Of a stretch of DNA of 64,000 bases, positions 43,351 to 51,428 are shown in pieces. The translations under genes and the position numbers were made by a program. The number at the start of each line of letters is the position of its first letter. The stretch's first letter is position 1. Origin of the DNA: Frateuria_A sp051900535 (GTDB taxonomy: Bacteria > Pseudomonadota > Gammaproteobacteria > Xanthomonadales > Rhodanobacteraceae). The notes under the pieces were generated by a model that saw only the letters and a program-made list of their open reading frames with translations, did not search any database and was not told the DNA's origin. The stretch covers positions 310,001-374,000 of the forward strand of contig NZ_JBHZGI010000004.1 of NCBI RefSeq assembly GCF_051900535.1, read 5' to 3'.

Positions 43351-44118
43351 ATGATCGTCAACGTTGCCGCCTACCGTTTCGTCCCGCTCGCGGACCTGCC
43401 CGCGCTGCGCGAATCCCTGCGCGCGCGCGCCGAGGCGCTGGCGCTCAAGGGCACCATCCTGCTCGCGCCGGAGGGCATCAACCTGTTCCTGGCCGGCACC
43501 CGCGAGGCGGTCGACGATTACCTCGGCTGGTTGTGCGAGGACGCGCGCTTCGCCGGGCTGCCGGTGAAGGAGTCGTTGTCCGTGGCGGTGCCCTTCGGTC
43601 GCCTGCGCGTGCGGCTCAAGCGCGAGATCATCACCCTGCGCGCGCCGGTCGCGCCGCACCAGGGCCGCGCACCGGCGGTCGAGGCGGCCACGCTGAAGCG
43701 CTGGCTCGACCAGGGCCATGACGATGCGGGTCTTGAGGTGGTGTTGCTGGATACCCGCAACGACTACGAAACCGACGCAGGGCGATTCGCCGGCGCGGTC
43801 GACTACCGCGTGCCCAGCTTTACCGCCTTGCCCGGCGCGGTCATGGCCGACCGCGAGCGCTATCTCGGCAAGACCATCGTCTCCTATTGCACTGGCGGTA
43901 TCCGCTGCGAGAAGGCCGCGCTGCACCTGAGCGAGCTGGGGTTGGGCGAGGTGCTGCAGCTCGAAGGCGGGATCCTGAAATACCTGGAAGAAACCGACGG
44001 CAGCCATTGGGAAGGCGAGTGTTTCGTGTTCGACGGACGTGGCGCGGTGGACAAGAAGCTGCGCCCCTCGCCCCAGCCCTCTCCCCCGCGAGGAGAGGGA
44101 GTCGGGACTGCGCCATGA
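43351..44118 (+). CDS. trhO: tRNA uridine(34) hydroxylase, rhodanese-type (TrhO)
   Basis: Rhodanese-fold protein of the TrhO (YceA) family, which helps form 5-hydroxyuridine at tRNA position 34. The 255-residue protein has an N-terminal acylphosphatase-like domain (NVAAYRFVPLADLPALR, ILLAPEGINLFLAGT near 38) and a rhodanese domain from about 105 (VVLLDTRNDYETDAGRF) with the active cysteine in SYCTGGIRCEKAALHL near 181. The last 18 residues or so (RPSPQPSPPRGEGVG) are encoded by a family A intergenic repeat, which also creates the ATGA overlap with bioH. It sits between bioF and bioH, though it has no known role in biotin synthesis. Confidence 0.9.
   Translation: MIVNVAAYRFVPLADLPALRESLRARAEALALKGTILLAPEGINLFLAGTREAVDDYLGWLCEDARFAGLPVKESLSVAVPFGRLRVRLKREIITLRAPVAPHQGRAPAVEAATLKRWLDQGHDDAGLEVVLLDTRNDYETDAGRFAGAVDYRVPSFTALPGAVMADRERYLGKTIVSYCTGGIRCEKAALHLSELGLGEVLQLEGGILKYLEETDGSHWEGECFVFDGRGAVDKKLRPSPQPSPPRGEGVGTAP
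44077..44099 (+). repeat. Dispersed palindromic repeat, family A, copy 7 (inside trhO 3' end)
   Basis: CCCTCTCC stem with GGAGAGGG, loop CCCGCGA, preceded by the family flank CCCTCGCCCCAG and followed by AGTCGGGACTG as in copy 1 (inverse orientation). Here the element lies inside coding sequence and encodes the C-terminal tail of TrhO. Confidence 0.75.
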
Positions 44119-44888
44119 CCCTGCATATCGACACGTTCGGCGACGGCACGCAGCCGCTGGTACTGCTCCACGGTTGGGCCATGCACGGCGGCGTGTTCGC
44201 TCCGCTGGTCGAGGCACTGGCGACGCAATGCACCCTCTACGTGGTCGACCTCCCCGGCCATGGCCACTCGCGCGCCTGCGGCTTGCCCCTCGAACCGCGC
44301 GCGATCGCCCAGGCCATCGCCGCGGCCACGCCGCCGGCCCCCTGGCTGGGCTGGTCGCTGGGTGGCCTGGTCGCACTCACCGCGGCGCTCGACATGCCCA
44401 CCCAGGTGCGCGGCCTGGCCATGCTCTGCGCCACCCCCCGATTCGTGCGCGGCGCGGACTGGCCGCACGGCAGCGACGCCGCCCTGGTGCACCAGCTCGC
44501 GACGGACCTCGAAACCGACTACCACGCCACGCTCGAGCGCTTCCTCGCACTGGAAGCGATGGGCAGCGCCGATCCCAAGGCCGAGCTGCGCCGCCTGCGC
44601 GCGGAGGTGTTCGAGCGCGGCGAGCCGGAGCTGCGGGTGTTGCAGGAGGGCATCGGCCTGCTCGAACGCAGCGACCTGCGCGCGCGCCTGCCGCAACTGG
44701 CCGTGCCGAGCGTGTGGATCGCCGGTCGTCGCGACCGCCTGGTGCCGCCCGCCGCGATGGCCTGGTCGGCCGAGCGCTGCGGCGGACGCTTCGTGGAAAT
44801 CCAGGGCGCCGGCCATGCACCCTTCATTGGCCACGCCGGTGCCGTGGCCGACGCCCTGCAGCCCCTGTTCGCGGAAACCCCGGCATGA
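44115..44888 (+). CDS. bioH: Pimeloyl-ACP methyl ester carboxylesterase
   Basis: Alpha/beta hydrolase that removes the methyl group placed by BioC, releasing pimeloyl-ACP for BioF. The 257-residue protein starts at ATG 44115 in an ATGA overlap with trhO. It shows the oxyanion region VLLHGWAMHGGVF near 19, nucleophile GWSLGG near 81, an Asp in GRRDRLVPP near 207, and the His in IQGAGHAPFIGH near 235. The GWAM-type start and gene neighbourhood with bioC and bioF support bioH over another hydrolase. Its stop overlaps the bioC ATG. Confidence 0.93.
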   Translation: MTLHIDTFGDGTQPLVLLHGWAMHGGVFAPLVEALATQCTLYVVDLPGHGHSRACGLPLEPRAIAQAIAAATPPAPWLGWSLGGLVALTAALDMPTQVRGLAMLCATPRFVRGADWPHGSDAALVHQLATDLETDYHATLERFLALEAMGSADPKAELRRLRAEVFERGEPELRVLQEGIGLLERSDLRARLPQLAVPSVWIAGRRDRLVPPAAMAWSAERCGGRFVEIQGAGHAPFIGHAGAVADALQPLFAETPA

Positions 44889-45763
44889 GCACGTTCCATC
44901 TCGACCGCGCCCGCGTGCGCCGCAATTTTGCCCGCGCCGCTGCGACGTACGAGCAGCACGACGTGCTCCAACGCGAGGTGCAAACCGACCTGCTTGGCCG
45001 TCTGGACTTCTATCTGCAGGCGCCCGAGCGCGTGCTGGACGTGGGCGCCGGCACCGGCCGCGGCAGCGCGCTGCTGAAAAAGCGCTACCCGAAGGCGCAA
45101 GTGATCGCGGTGGACCTGGCGCAGCCCATGCTGCACGCGGCGCGCAAACACCAGGCGCTGCTGCGGCCGTTCCAGCGCGTCTGCGCCGAGGCCACCGCAC
45201 TGCCCCTGCCTGACCGCAGCGTGGACGTGCTGCATTCCAACCTGTGCTTCCAGTGGATCGACGACCTGCCGGCGCTGTTCGGCGAGTGCGTGCGCGTGCT
45301 CAAGCCCGGCGGCCTGCTCGCCTTCTCCAGCTTCGGGCCCGACACGCTGAAGGAATTGCGCTCCGCGTGGGCCGCGGTCGATGAGTACTCCCACGTCAGC
45401 CGCTTCCTGGACATGCACGACGTCGGCGACGCGATGATCAACGCGGGCCTGCGCGACCCGGTGCTGGACGTCAACCGCTACACGCTCACCTACAGCGAGC
45501 CGCGCGCGCTGCTCAAGGAACTCCAGGGCCTGGGCGCCACCCATGCCGACCGCGCGCGGGAGCGCCACCTCACCGGCAAGACGCACTACCGCGAGATGCT
45601 CGCCGCCTACGACGCCATGCGCGTGGACGGCCGCATCCCGGCCACCTGGGAAGTGGTGACCGCGCACGCCTGGGGTCCGCCGCCCGGCCAGGCGCGACGC
45701 ACGCCCGAGGGCGAGATCGCAACGTTCTCCTTATCCAGCCTGCGCGGCTCGCGCCGACGGTGA
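44885..45763 (+). CDS. bioC: Malonyl-ACP O-methyltransferase
   Basis: SAM-dependent methyltransferase that caps malonyl-ACP so that fatty-acid enzymes can build the pimeloyl chain. The 292-residue protein begins with VRRNFARAAATYEQHDVLQ, typical for BioC. SAM-binding motif I is VLDVGAGTGRGS near 50, motif II AVDLAQPMLHAARK near 75, and SVDVLHSNLCFQWIDDLP near 115. The start codon overlaps the bioH stop (ATGA). It ends the operon; the acyltransferase gene converges on it 57 nt away. Confidence 0.94.
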   Translation: MSTFHLDRARVRRNFARAAATYEQHDVLQREVQTDLLGRLDFYLQAPERVLDVGAGTGRGSALLKKRYPKAQVIAVDLAQPMLHAARKHQALLRPFQRVCAEATALPLPDRSVDVLHSNLCFQWIDDLPALFGECVRVLKPGGLLAFSSFGPDTLKELRSAWAAVDEYSHVSRFLDMHDVGDAMINAGLRDPVLDVNRYTLTYSEPRALLKELQGLGATHADRARERHLTGKTHYREMLAAYDAMRVDGRIPATWEVVTAHAWGPPPGQARRTPEGEIATFSLSSLRGSRRR

Positions 45764-45820
45764 TGCAACCCACAGGAACGCACTTGGGCGCGATCGCCAC
45801 CTGGCCGGCCGCAGGCGCAC

Positions 45821-46948
45821 CTACGCAGTAGCTGGCAGCTCCGCGGCCATGCCCTGTTGGCGCTTGTCCAGCCGCTCGCGCCAGCGCAGGAACGGCCGCT
45901 CCACCGCGTAATGCAGCACGGCGCCCACCAGCAGCGCGCCGACGGCGTACAGCCCGAACGCGGCTAGCCCGTGCAGCTGCCACGGCCTCACCCACCACGT
46001 CGCCACCGCATGCAGCGCCAGCTTGTGGCTGAGGTACAGGCTGTAGGACATGCGCGCCATCCAGCCCGCTCCCGGCACCGCCCATCGCGTCGGCAGCGCG
46101 GTGGCCGCGCCCACGCACGACGCGAGTGCCAGCGACAGCAGCGGGTAACCGAGCACCGACGGCCAGAACCCCAGCCGCTCGCGGAACAACCACCACGCCA
46201 GCACGAACAGGCCCAGTCCGGCCACGAGCACGACGCCGGCATGCCGCTGTACGCGCATCCACGCCTGCGGCCGGCCCACCCGCAACGCGGCCAGGGCCAC
46301 GCCGGCGAGCAGGCCATCCAGCCGCGCCCAGGTCGGGTAGTAGATGCCCTCGACGAAGCGCAGCCCGAACGCCGGCCCCGGCTGCCACATGACCGGCGCC
46401 ATGGCGTGCAGCCAGACGTAGCCGCGCACCACCATGCCCAGCGCGACCACGCCCAGACCCACCGCCAGCGCCTTGGCCATCGACGGCCGCCGGAGCAACC
46501 ACCAGGCCAGCCACGGGAACAGCAGGTAGAAATGTTCCTCCACGCACAGCGACCAGGCATGCGAGAACGCCTTGTCGTGCTCGTAGTCGATCAGCAGGTT
46601 GAGCGTGAAGCTGAGGAATTGCCACGCCGGCGCCAGGGCGCTCGCTTCGCGCAGCGTCGGCCATGCAACGTAGACCGCGAGCACCACCAGGAAGGCGGGA
46701 AGGATGCGGAACGCGCGCCGCCGGTAGAACGCCCGCCATGCAAGCGGCTCACTGCGCGCGAGCGGTGCCAGCAGCTGGTAGCCGATCAGATAACCGCTAA
46801 GGACAAAGAACAGGTCCACGCCCATCCAGCCGTCGTTGCCCAGCCAGGCGAACGTTTCGCCCAACCCGCCGACCACGTAGGAGTGGAACAGCATGACCCA
46901 CACGATGGCCCAGGCACGAAGCAGGTCCAGGCCGGGAAGGCGATGCAT
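45821..46948 (-). CDS. Acyltransferase family 3 (OafA/YrhL-like) membrane protein
   Basis: Polytopic inner-membrane O-acyltransferase that adds acyl (often acetyl) groups to surface or secreted glycans. The 375-residue protein starts at ATG 46948 after AAGGAA. About ten helices are seen. The catalytic-type motif is LDLLRAWAIVWVMLFHSYVV near 8-27 (R and H conserved), then GVDLFFVLSGYLIGY near 45, and SHAWSLCVEEHFYLLFPWL near 130. It lacks a C-terminal SGNH domain, so it is a stand-alone membrane acyltransferase. Target unknown; no surface-polysaccharide genes are adjacent. Confidence 0.88.
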   Translation of the reverse strand: MHRLPGLDLLRAWAIVWVMLFHSYVVGGLGETFAWLGNDGWMGVDLFFVLSGYLIGYQLLAPLARSEPLAWRAFYRRRAFRILPAFLVVLAVYVAWPTLREASALAPAWQFLSFTLNLLIDYEHDKAFSHAWSLCVEEHFYLLFPWLAWWLLRRPSMAKALAVGLGVVALGMVVRGYVWLHAMAPVMWQPGPAFGLRFVEGIYYPTWARLDGLLAGVALAALRVGRPQAWMRVQRHAGVVLVAGLGLFVLAWWLFRERLGFWPSVLGYPLLSLALASCVGAATALPTRWAVPGAGWMARMSYSLYLSHKLALHAVATWWVRPWQLHGLAAFGLYAVGALLVGAVLHYAVERPFLRWRERLDKRQQGMAAELPATA

Positions 46949-47129
46949 CGGAATTCCTTTCGCATGCAATGGAACGCGCAGTCTGGCTGATGCCGGCTTC
47001 ATGTTTCAGGCGGATCGCGGGCGGATCGCGGCCCGCCCGATGGCCGCGCGTCCCTGGCCCTTCGCTGGCGCGGTCTTCACCCGCCGAAGCCTAGGCTGGG
47101 CAGCCTCATCCACTTCCCAAGGAGCCGCG

Positions 47130-47897
47130 ATGGGGTTGCAAGGCAAGGTCGCGCTGGTCACCGGCGCGGCACAGGGCATCGGTCGCGCCATCGCACTGCG
47201 GCTGGCGCAGGACGGGGCGGCGGTGGTGATCGAGGACCGTGTCGCCAACGACCGCGCCCGCGAGACCCTGGCGGAGGTGCAGGCCACCGGCGCGCGCGCC
47301 TGCCTGATCGAGGGCGACATCGGCCAGGTCGAGGCCGTCCAACGCGTGATGGCCGAGGCAGTGGCGCAGATGGGCCGCGTCGACATTCTGGTCAACAACG
47401 CGGGGGTGGAACGGCGCGCCGGCTTCCTGGACGTCACCGAGGCCGATTATGACCTCGTGCTGGACGTCAACCTCAAGGGCGTGTTTTTCCTCACCCAGGC
47501 GTTTGCCCGCCACGTGCGCGACCGCGGCGAGGGTGGGCGCATCGTCAATATCAGCTCGGTGCATGAGGAGCTGCCTTTCCCGCACTTCGCCAGCTACTGC
47601 GCCAGCAAGGGCGGCCTGAAGATGCTGATGCGGGACCTGTCGGTAGAGCTGGCGCCCCTGGGCATCACGCTCAACAACATCGCGCCGGGCGCGATCAAGA
47701 CGCCGATCAACGCGCACCTGATGAGCGACCCTGCGTTGATGAAAGCGCTGATGAAGAACATCCCTTTGCAGCGGCTGGGCTCGCCCGAGGAAGTCGCGGG
47801 CGCGGTAGCCTTCCTGTGCGGCGACGACGCCCGCTACATGACCGGCAGCACGTTGTTCGTCGACGGCGGACTGTTGTGGAACTACGCCGAGCAATGA
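47130..47897 (+). CDS. SDR family oxidoreductase, glucose 1-dehydrogenase-like
   Basis: NAD(P)-dependent short-chain dehydrogenase of 255 residues. ATG 47130 follows AAGGAG. Cofactor motif LVTGAAQGIGRAIAL near 10 and NNAG near 90; the catalytic set is Ser in VNISSVHEE and YCASK near 155-159. The C-terminal LFVDGGLLW is typical of glucose/ribitol-type SDRs. The acidic residue after beta-2 (VVIEDR) suggests a preference for NAD. The stop codon overlaps the trehalase ATG, so a linked function with glucose released from trehalose is likely but inferred. Confidence 0.87.
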   Translation: MGLQGKVALVTGAAQGIGRAIALRLAQDGAAVVIEDRVANDRARETLAEVQATGARACLIEGDIGQVEAVQRVMAEAVAQMGRVDILVNNAGVERRAGFLDVTEADYDLVLDVNLKGVFFLTQAFARHVRDRGEGGRIVNISSVHEELPFPHFASYCASKGGLKMLMRDLSVELAPLGITLNNIAPGAIKTPINAHLMSDPALMKALMKNIPLQRLGSPEEVAGAVAFLCGDDARYMTGSTLFVDGGLLWNYAEQ

Positions 47898-49483
47898 GCG
47901 ACGACACCAAGCGCAGGAACGAGGAAAACGCGGCCAGCGTCCCCAGGGCCGACACGCTCACGCCGGCGGACCGCTACCAGGAGCTGTTCATCGCGGTGCA
48001 GATGGGTGGCGTGTTCACCGACAGCAAGACCTTCGTCGACTGCGTGCCGCGCGGCGATCCGGAAGACATCCTGGAGTCCTACCGCGAGCGCTGCGACGAC
48101 GAGGGCTTCGACCTGGCCGGCTTCGTGCACGCGAATTTCGATCCGCCCGAGGTGCACACAAGCCACTACAAGTCCCCGCCCGGGCAGTCGCTGAAGGCGC
48201 ACATCGACAGCCTGTGGGACGTGCTCACCCGCCATCCGCGCCAGCACCCGCCCAACGCCTCGATCCTGCCGCTGCCCAACGACTACGTGGTGCCGGGCGG
48301 GCGCTTCGCCGAGCTGTACTACTGGGATTCGTACTTCACCATGCTCGGCCTGGCCGAGAGCGGCCGGCACGACCTGCTCGCCGCGATGGCGAACAACTTC
48401 GCCTACCTGATCGACACCTACGGCCACGTGCCCAACGGCAACCGCACCTATTACCTCAGCCGCTCGCAGCCGCCGGTGTTCGCGCTGATGGTGGAGCTTT
48501 TCGAATCGCATGGCGTGTGCAAGGCGGTCGAATACCTGCCGCGACTGCGCAAGGAATACAACTTCTGGATGGCCGGCGCCGAGGAGATGCGCAAGGGCGA
48601 CGCCCGCGGCCACTGCGTGTGCCTCGACGACGGCAGCATCCTCAACCGCTACTGGGACGAGCGCGATACACCGCGCGAGGAGTCCTACCGCGAGGACGTA
48701 CTGACCGCGCGCAAGTCGCCGCTCCCGGCGCACCGGGTGTACCGCGAGCTGCGCGCCGGCGCGGCGTCCGGCTGGGACTTCAGCTCGCGCTGGTGCGACG
48801 GCACCGAGTTGTGCACCATCCGCACCACCTCGATCCTGCCGGTGGACCTGAACGCGTTTCTGTACAAGCTGGAGCGGCAGATCTGCCTGCTCAACCATGC
48901 CGTTGGGCAGCGCAAGCAGGCGGAGAAGTTCCAGCAGCGCGCGGAGGCGCGCAAGCAGGCGATCGAGCGTCTGCTCTGGAACGACAAGGCCGGCGCCTAC
49001 CTCGACTACGACTGGCAGCGCGAAGAGCCGCGCGAGGCTCTCAACAGCGCCGCGGCCGCGCCGCTGTTCATCGGCCTGGCCAGCCGCGAACAGGCCCACC
49101 GTACCGCCAAGGCTCTGCGCGACCGGCTGCTTCGCCAGGGCGGCATGGGCACCAGCGAACAGGACAGCGGCCAGCAATGGGACCAACCCAACGGCTGGGC
49201 GCCGCTGCAGTGGATGGCGATCCGCGGCCTGCGCAACTACGACCTCGACGCGGACGACATCGCCTGCAGCTGGCTGCGCACCGTGGGCACGCTCTACAAG
49301 AAGGAAAGCAAGCTGGTGGAGAAGTACGTGATTACCCACGACGGCGAAGATGCCGAGGGCGGTGGCGGCGGCGAGTATCCGCTGCAGGACGGATTCGGCT
49401 GGACCAACGGGGTCACGCGGCGGTTGCTGCACGAGGATCCGGGCAACGAGGCGAACGAGGCGAAGGCGGCAAGCAAGCCGTAG
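47894..49483 (+). CDS. treF: Cytoplasmic trehalase, GH37
   Basis: Cleaves trehalose into two glucose. The 529-residue protein has both GH37 signatures: PGGRFAELYYWDSYFTMLGL near 135 and QWDQPNGWAPLQWMAI near 430. NGNRTYYLSRSQPPVF lies between and GFGWTNGVTRRLL near the end. No signal peptide is present, so it is TreF-like and cytoplasmic. The N-terminal extension before the catalytic barrel (FIAVQMGGVFTDSKTFVDCV) matches bacterial trehalases. It is translationally coupled to the SDR gene (ATGA). A glycine run (EGGGGGEYPLQ) precedes the last conserved motif. It may serve osmolyte turnover. Confidence 0.94.
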   Translation: MSDDTKRRNEENAASVPRADTLTPADRYQELFIAVQMGGVFTDSKTFVDCVPRGDPEDILESYRERCDDEGFDLAGFVHANFDPPEVHTSHYKSPPGQSLKAHIDSLWDVLTRHPRQHPPNASILPLPNDYVVPGGRFAELYYWDSYFTMLGLAESGRHDLLAAMANNFAYLIDTYGHVPNGNRTYYLSRSQPPVFALMVELFESHGVCKAVEYLPRLRKEYNFWMAGAEEMRKGDARGHCVCLDDGSILNRYWDERDTPREESYREDVLTARKSPLPAHRVYRELRAGAASGWDFSSRWCDGTELCTIRTTSILPVDLNAFLYKLERQICLLNHAVGQRKQAEKFQQRAEARKQAIERLLWNDKAGAYLDYDWQREEPREALNSAAAAPLFIGLASREQAHRTAKALRDRLLRQGGMGTSEQDSGQQWDQPNGWAPLQWMAIRGLRNYDLDADDIACSWLRTVGTLYKKESKLVEKYVITHDGEDAEGGGGGEYPLQDGFGWTNGVTRRLLHEDPGNEANEAKAASKP

Positions 49484-49524
49484 CGTTCTCCGGGCTTCGG
49501 CTTCAGTGGCACGTCGGCCGCATG

Positions 49525-50394
49525 TCAGAGGCCAAGCTTGCGCATCAGCGACTGCGCATCGAACGGCGCGTGCACTTTCGCATCGTTGTCGAAGTAGCAA
49601 TACACGTCACGGCCAGCGCGCTTCGGCGGCGGCCGCTTGCTGGCGCGCACCGGATCGTCCGGTTCGCCGCCCTGCGACCACGCACGGATGCGCACGGCCC
49701 AGCGGTCGAGCGCCGCATCACTGTAGCCGCTGGTGTAGAGCTTCTCGTCGCCGTGCAGGCGCAGGTACATGAAGTCCGCGGTGACGTCTTCTAGGTAAGG
49801 CCAGCGGCCGGCAGTGTCGGCCACCACCAGTGCCACCTTGTGCCGGCGCAGCAGCGCGATGAACGCCTCGCAAATGAAGCTCTCGTGGCGGATCTCCAGC
49901 GCATGGCGCAGGCGCCGCTTGCGGTCGGGCGTGACGGTGGCGCCGTGCTTGAGGCGGTGGTCGTGGTGGCGCGCCCGTTCGGCGGCCTGGAAGGTGTCGC
50001 GGGGCAGTGCGCCGAGGAAATGGTCGAACAGCGCCTCGTCGAAGCGCTGGTTCGGCGGGCATTGCCACAGGATCGGCCCCAGCTTCGGGCCCAGCTCGAA
50101 CAATCCCGAGGCGAGGAAGTTGGCAAGCGGACCGTCGAAGTCCCGCAGCCGCTTGATGTGCGTGATGAAGCGCGGCCCTTTCACTGCGAACACGAAGCCG
50201 CGCGGCGTGTCGGCGTTCCAGCGCGCGTAGCTGTCCGGTCGTTGCAGGCTGTAGAAGGAGCCGTTGAGCTCCACGCTGCCGACCTGGCGCGAGGCGTATT
50301 CCAGCTCGGCCCGCTGCGGCAGGTCCTTGGGATAGAACACCCCGCGCCAGGGCGCATAGCGCCAGCCGGATATGCCGATGCGCAAAGTCGCCAC
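49525..50394 (-). CDS. DUF72 (YecE-like) family protein
   Basis: A 289-residue protein of the DUF72/YecE family, a TIM-barrel-like fold of unknown biochemical role. Family features: LRIGISGWRYAPWRGVFYP at the start, VELNGSFYSLQRPDSYARW near 42, FVFAVKGPRFITHIKRL near 68, LEIRHESF near 170, and YLRLHGDEKLYTSGY near 213. The end shows DVYCYFDNDAKVHAPFDA. It is convergent with the trehalase gene, 41 nt away, with no obvious terminator. No function should be inferred from neighbours. Confidence 0.88.
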   Translation of the reverse strand: MATLRIGISGWRYAPWRGVFYPKDLPQRAELEYASRQVGSVELNGSFYSLQRPDSYARWNADTPRGFVFAVKGPRFITHIKRLRDFDGPLANFLASGLFELGPKLGPILWQCPPNQRFDEALFDHFLGALPRDTFQAAERARHHDHRLKHGATVTPDRKRRLRHALEIRHESFICEAFIALLRRHKVALVVADTAGRWPYLEDVTADFMYLRLHGDEKLYTSGYSDAALDRWAVRIRAWSQGGEPDDPVRASKRPPPKRAGRDVYCYFDNDAKVHAPFDAQSLMRKLGL

Positions 50395-50550
50395 CGCGGT
50401 CTCCGTCGTACGGGAAGGCCATCATGCAAGCGCACGTGCGGTGAGCGCGTGGTGAGACGTCGATCCGTTTCACGGATGACCGGCGCGTCGCCGGCGCGCG
50501 TGCGCCGGGAGGTCCAGGCCTTCCCCTGCAGCGCGCAGGGGAGCCCGCGG

Positions 50551-51360
50551 TCAGAACAGGTACTTGGCGGTGGCGCCCACGCCCCAGTCCGGGCTGCCGT
50601 CGGCCATGCCGCCCATCACGTAGCTCTGCAGCCGCCAGTCGGCGCCGATCTTGTGGTTCCAGTACGCGGTCAGCTCGCTCTGCGCGGCACCGCCCTCGGC
50701 AATCTTCTCGCGGTAGTAGTAGTAGGCGCCGACATCGTCGGCCTGGCTGAGCTTGAAGCCTGCGCCGAGGTTGGCGTTGAAGCCGTTCTGCAGGCGGATG
50801 TAGTCGGAGCTGCCGTACTTCATCCAGCCCATGCCGCCGAACACGGTCCAGTCGCCCCAGGCCTTGTAGCCGTCCAGCGCCAGGCCGTAGTCGTTCTTGC
50901 CGGTGCCCAGGCCCTTGTCCGCGTCGGCGGTACCGAACTTCACCTTGCCGGTGAGATCCAGGCCCGCGCTGTAGTCGGCGCTGGTGAAGAGCTGGTAGCC
51001 GGCCGAGGCGACGACATCGCCCAGGCCGGAGGCCGAGCCGGTGGTCGAGGTGGAGCCGCCGCCACCGGTGCCGCGGCCATGGCCACGGCCGCGCGGATTG
51101 CCGTTGTTGACACCGCCGGTGCCGGGGATCACGTCGTTCGAGCCGCTGATGCCGATGTAGGGCACGGTCAGCTTGAGGGTCCAGCGGTCGTCCTGCCAGC
51201 CGGCCGTGACCGGTACCGACCAGATGTCGGTGGTGGTGTCGGTGCCGTACTTGCCGGTGCTGTAGTTGGCGCCCGCGCCGACGCTGAAGTGGCCGTCGTC
51301 GGCGTGGGCCGCGCTGACGCCGAGCAACAGCAGGCCCAGCGCGCAGAAAGTGCTACGCAT
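50551..51360 (-). CDS. Putative outer-membrane beta-barrel protein
   Basis: A 269-residue exported protein, not assigned with certainty. ATG 51360 follows AGGAAAG. A signal peptide (MRSTFCALGLLLLGVSAAHA) is followed by alternating amphipathic strands (FSVGAGANYSTGKYGTD, WTLKLTVPYIGISGS) ending in an aromatic Phe (GVGATAKYLF), the pattern of small barrels similar to the MetA-pathway phenol-degradation family. An inserted loop is rich in Gly/Arg/Ser/Thr (GRGHGRGTGGGGSTSTTGS, near 85-105) and would lie outside the barrel. It lies 68 nt after the RPE-tail protein gene on the same strand, so the two are probably co-expressed. Confidence 0.68.
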   Translation of the reverse strand: MRSTFCALGLLLLGVSAAHADDGHFSVGAGANYSTGKYGTDTTTDIWSVPVTAGWQDDRWTLKLTVPYIGISGSNDVIPGTGGVNNGNPRGRGHGRGTGGGGSTSTTGSASGLGDVVASAGYQLFTSADYSAGLDLTGKVKFGTADADKGLGTGKNDYGLALDGYKAWGDWTVFGGMGWMKYGSSDYIRLQNGFNANLGAGFKLSQADDVGAYYYYREKIAEGGAAQSELTAYWNHKIGADWRLQSYVMGGMADGSPDWGVGATAKYLF

Positions 51361-51428
51361 GCAATGTCTTTCCTGTGTGTCGTGGGGAGGGCGACGCCGG
51401 CCAGGTCGGCCGGCGTCGCGGGTGGAAC

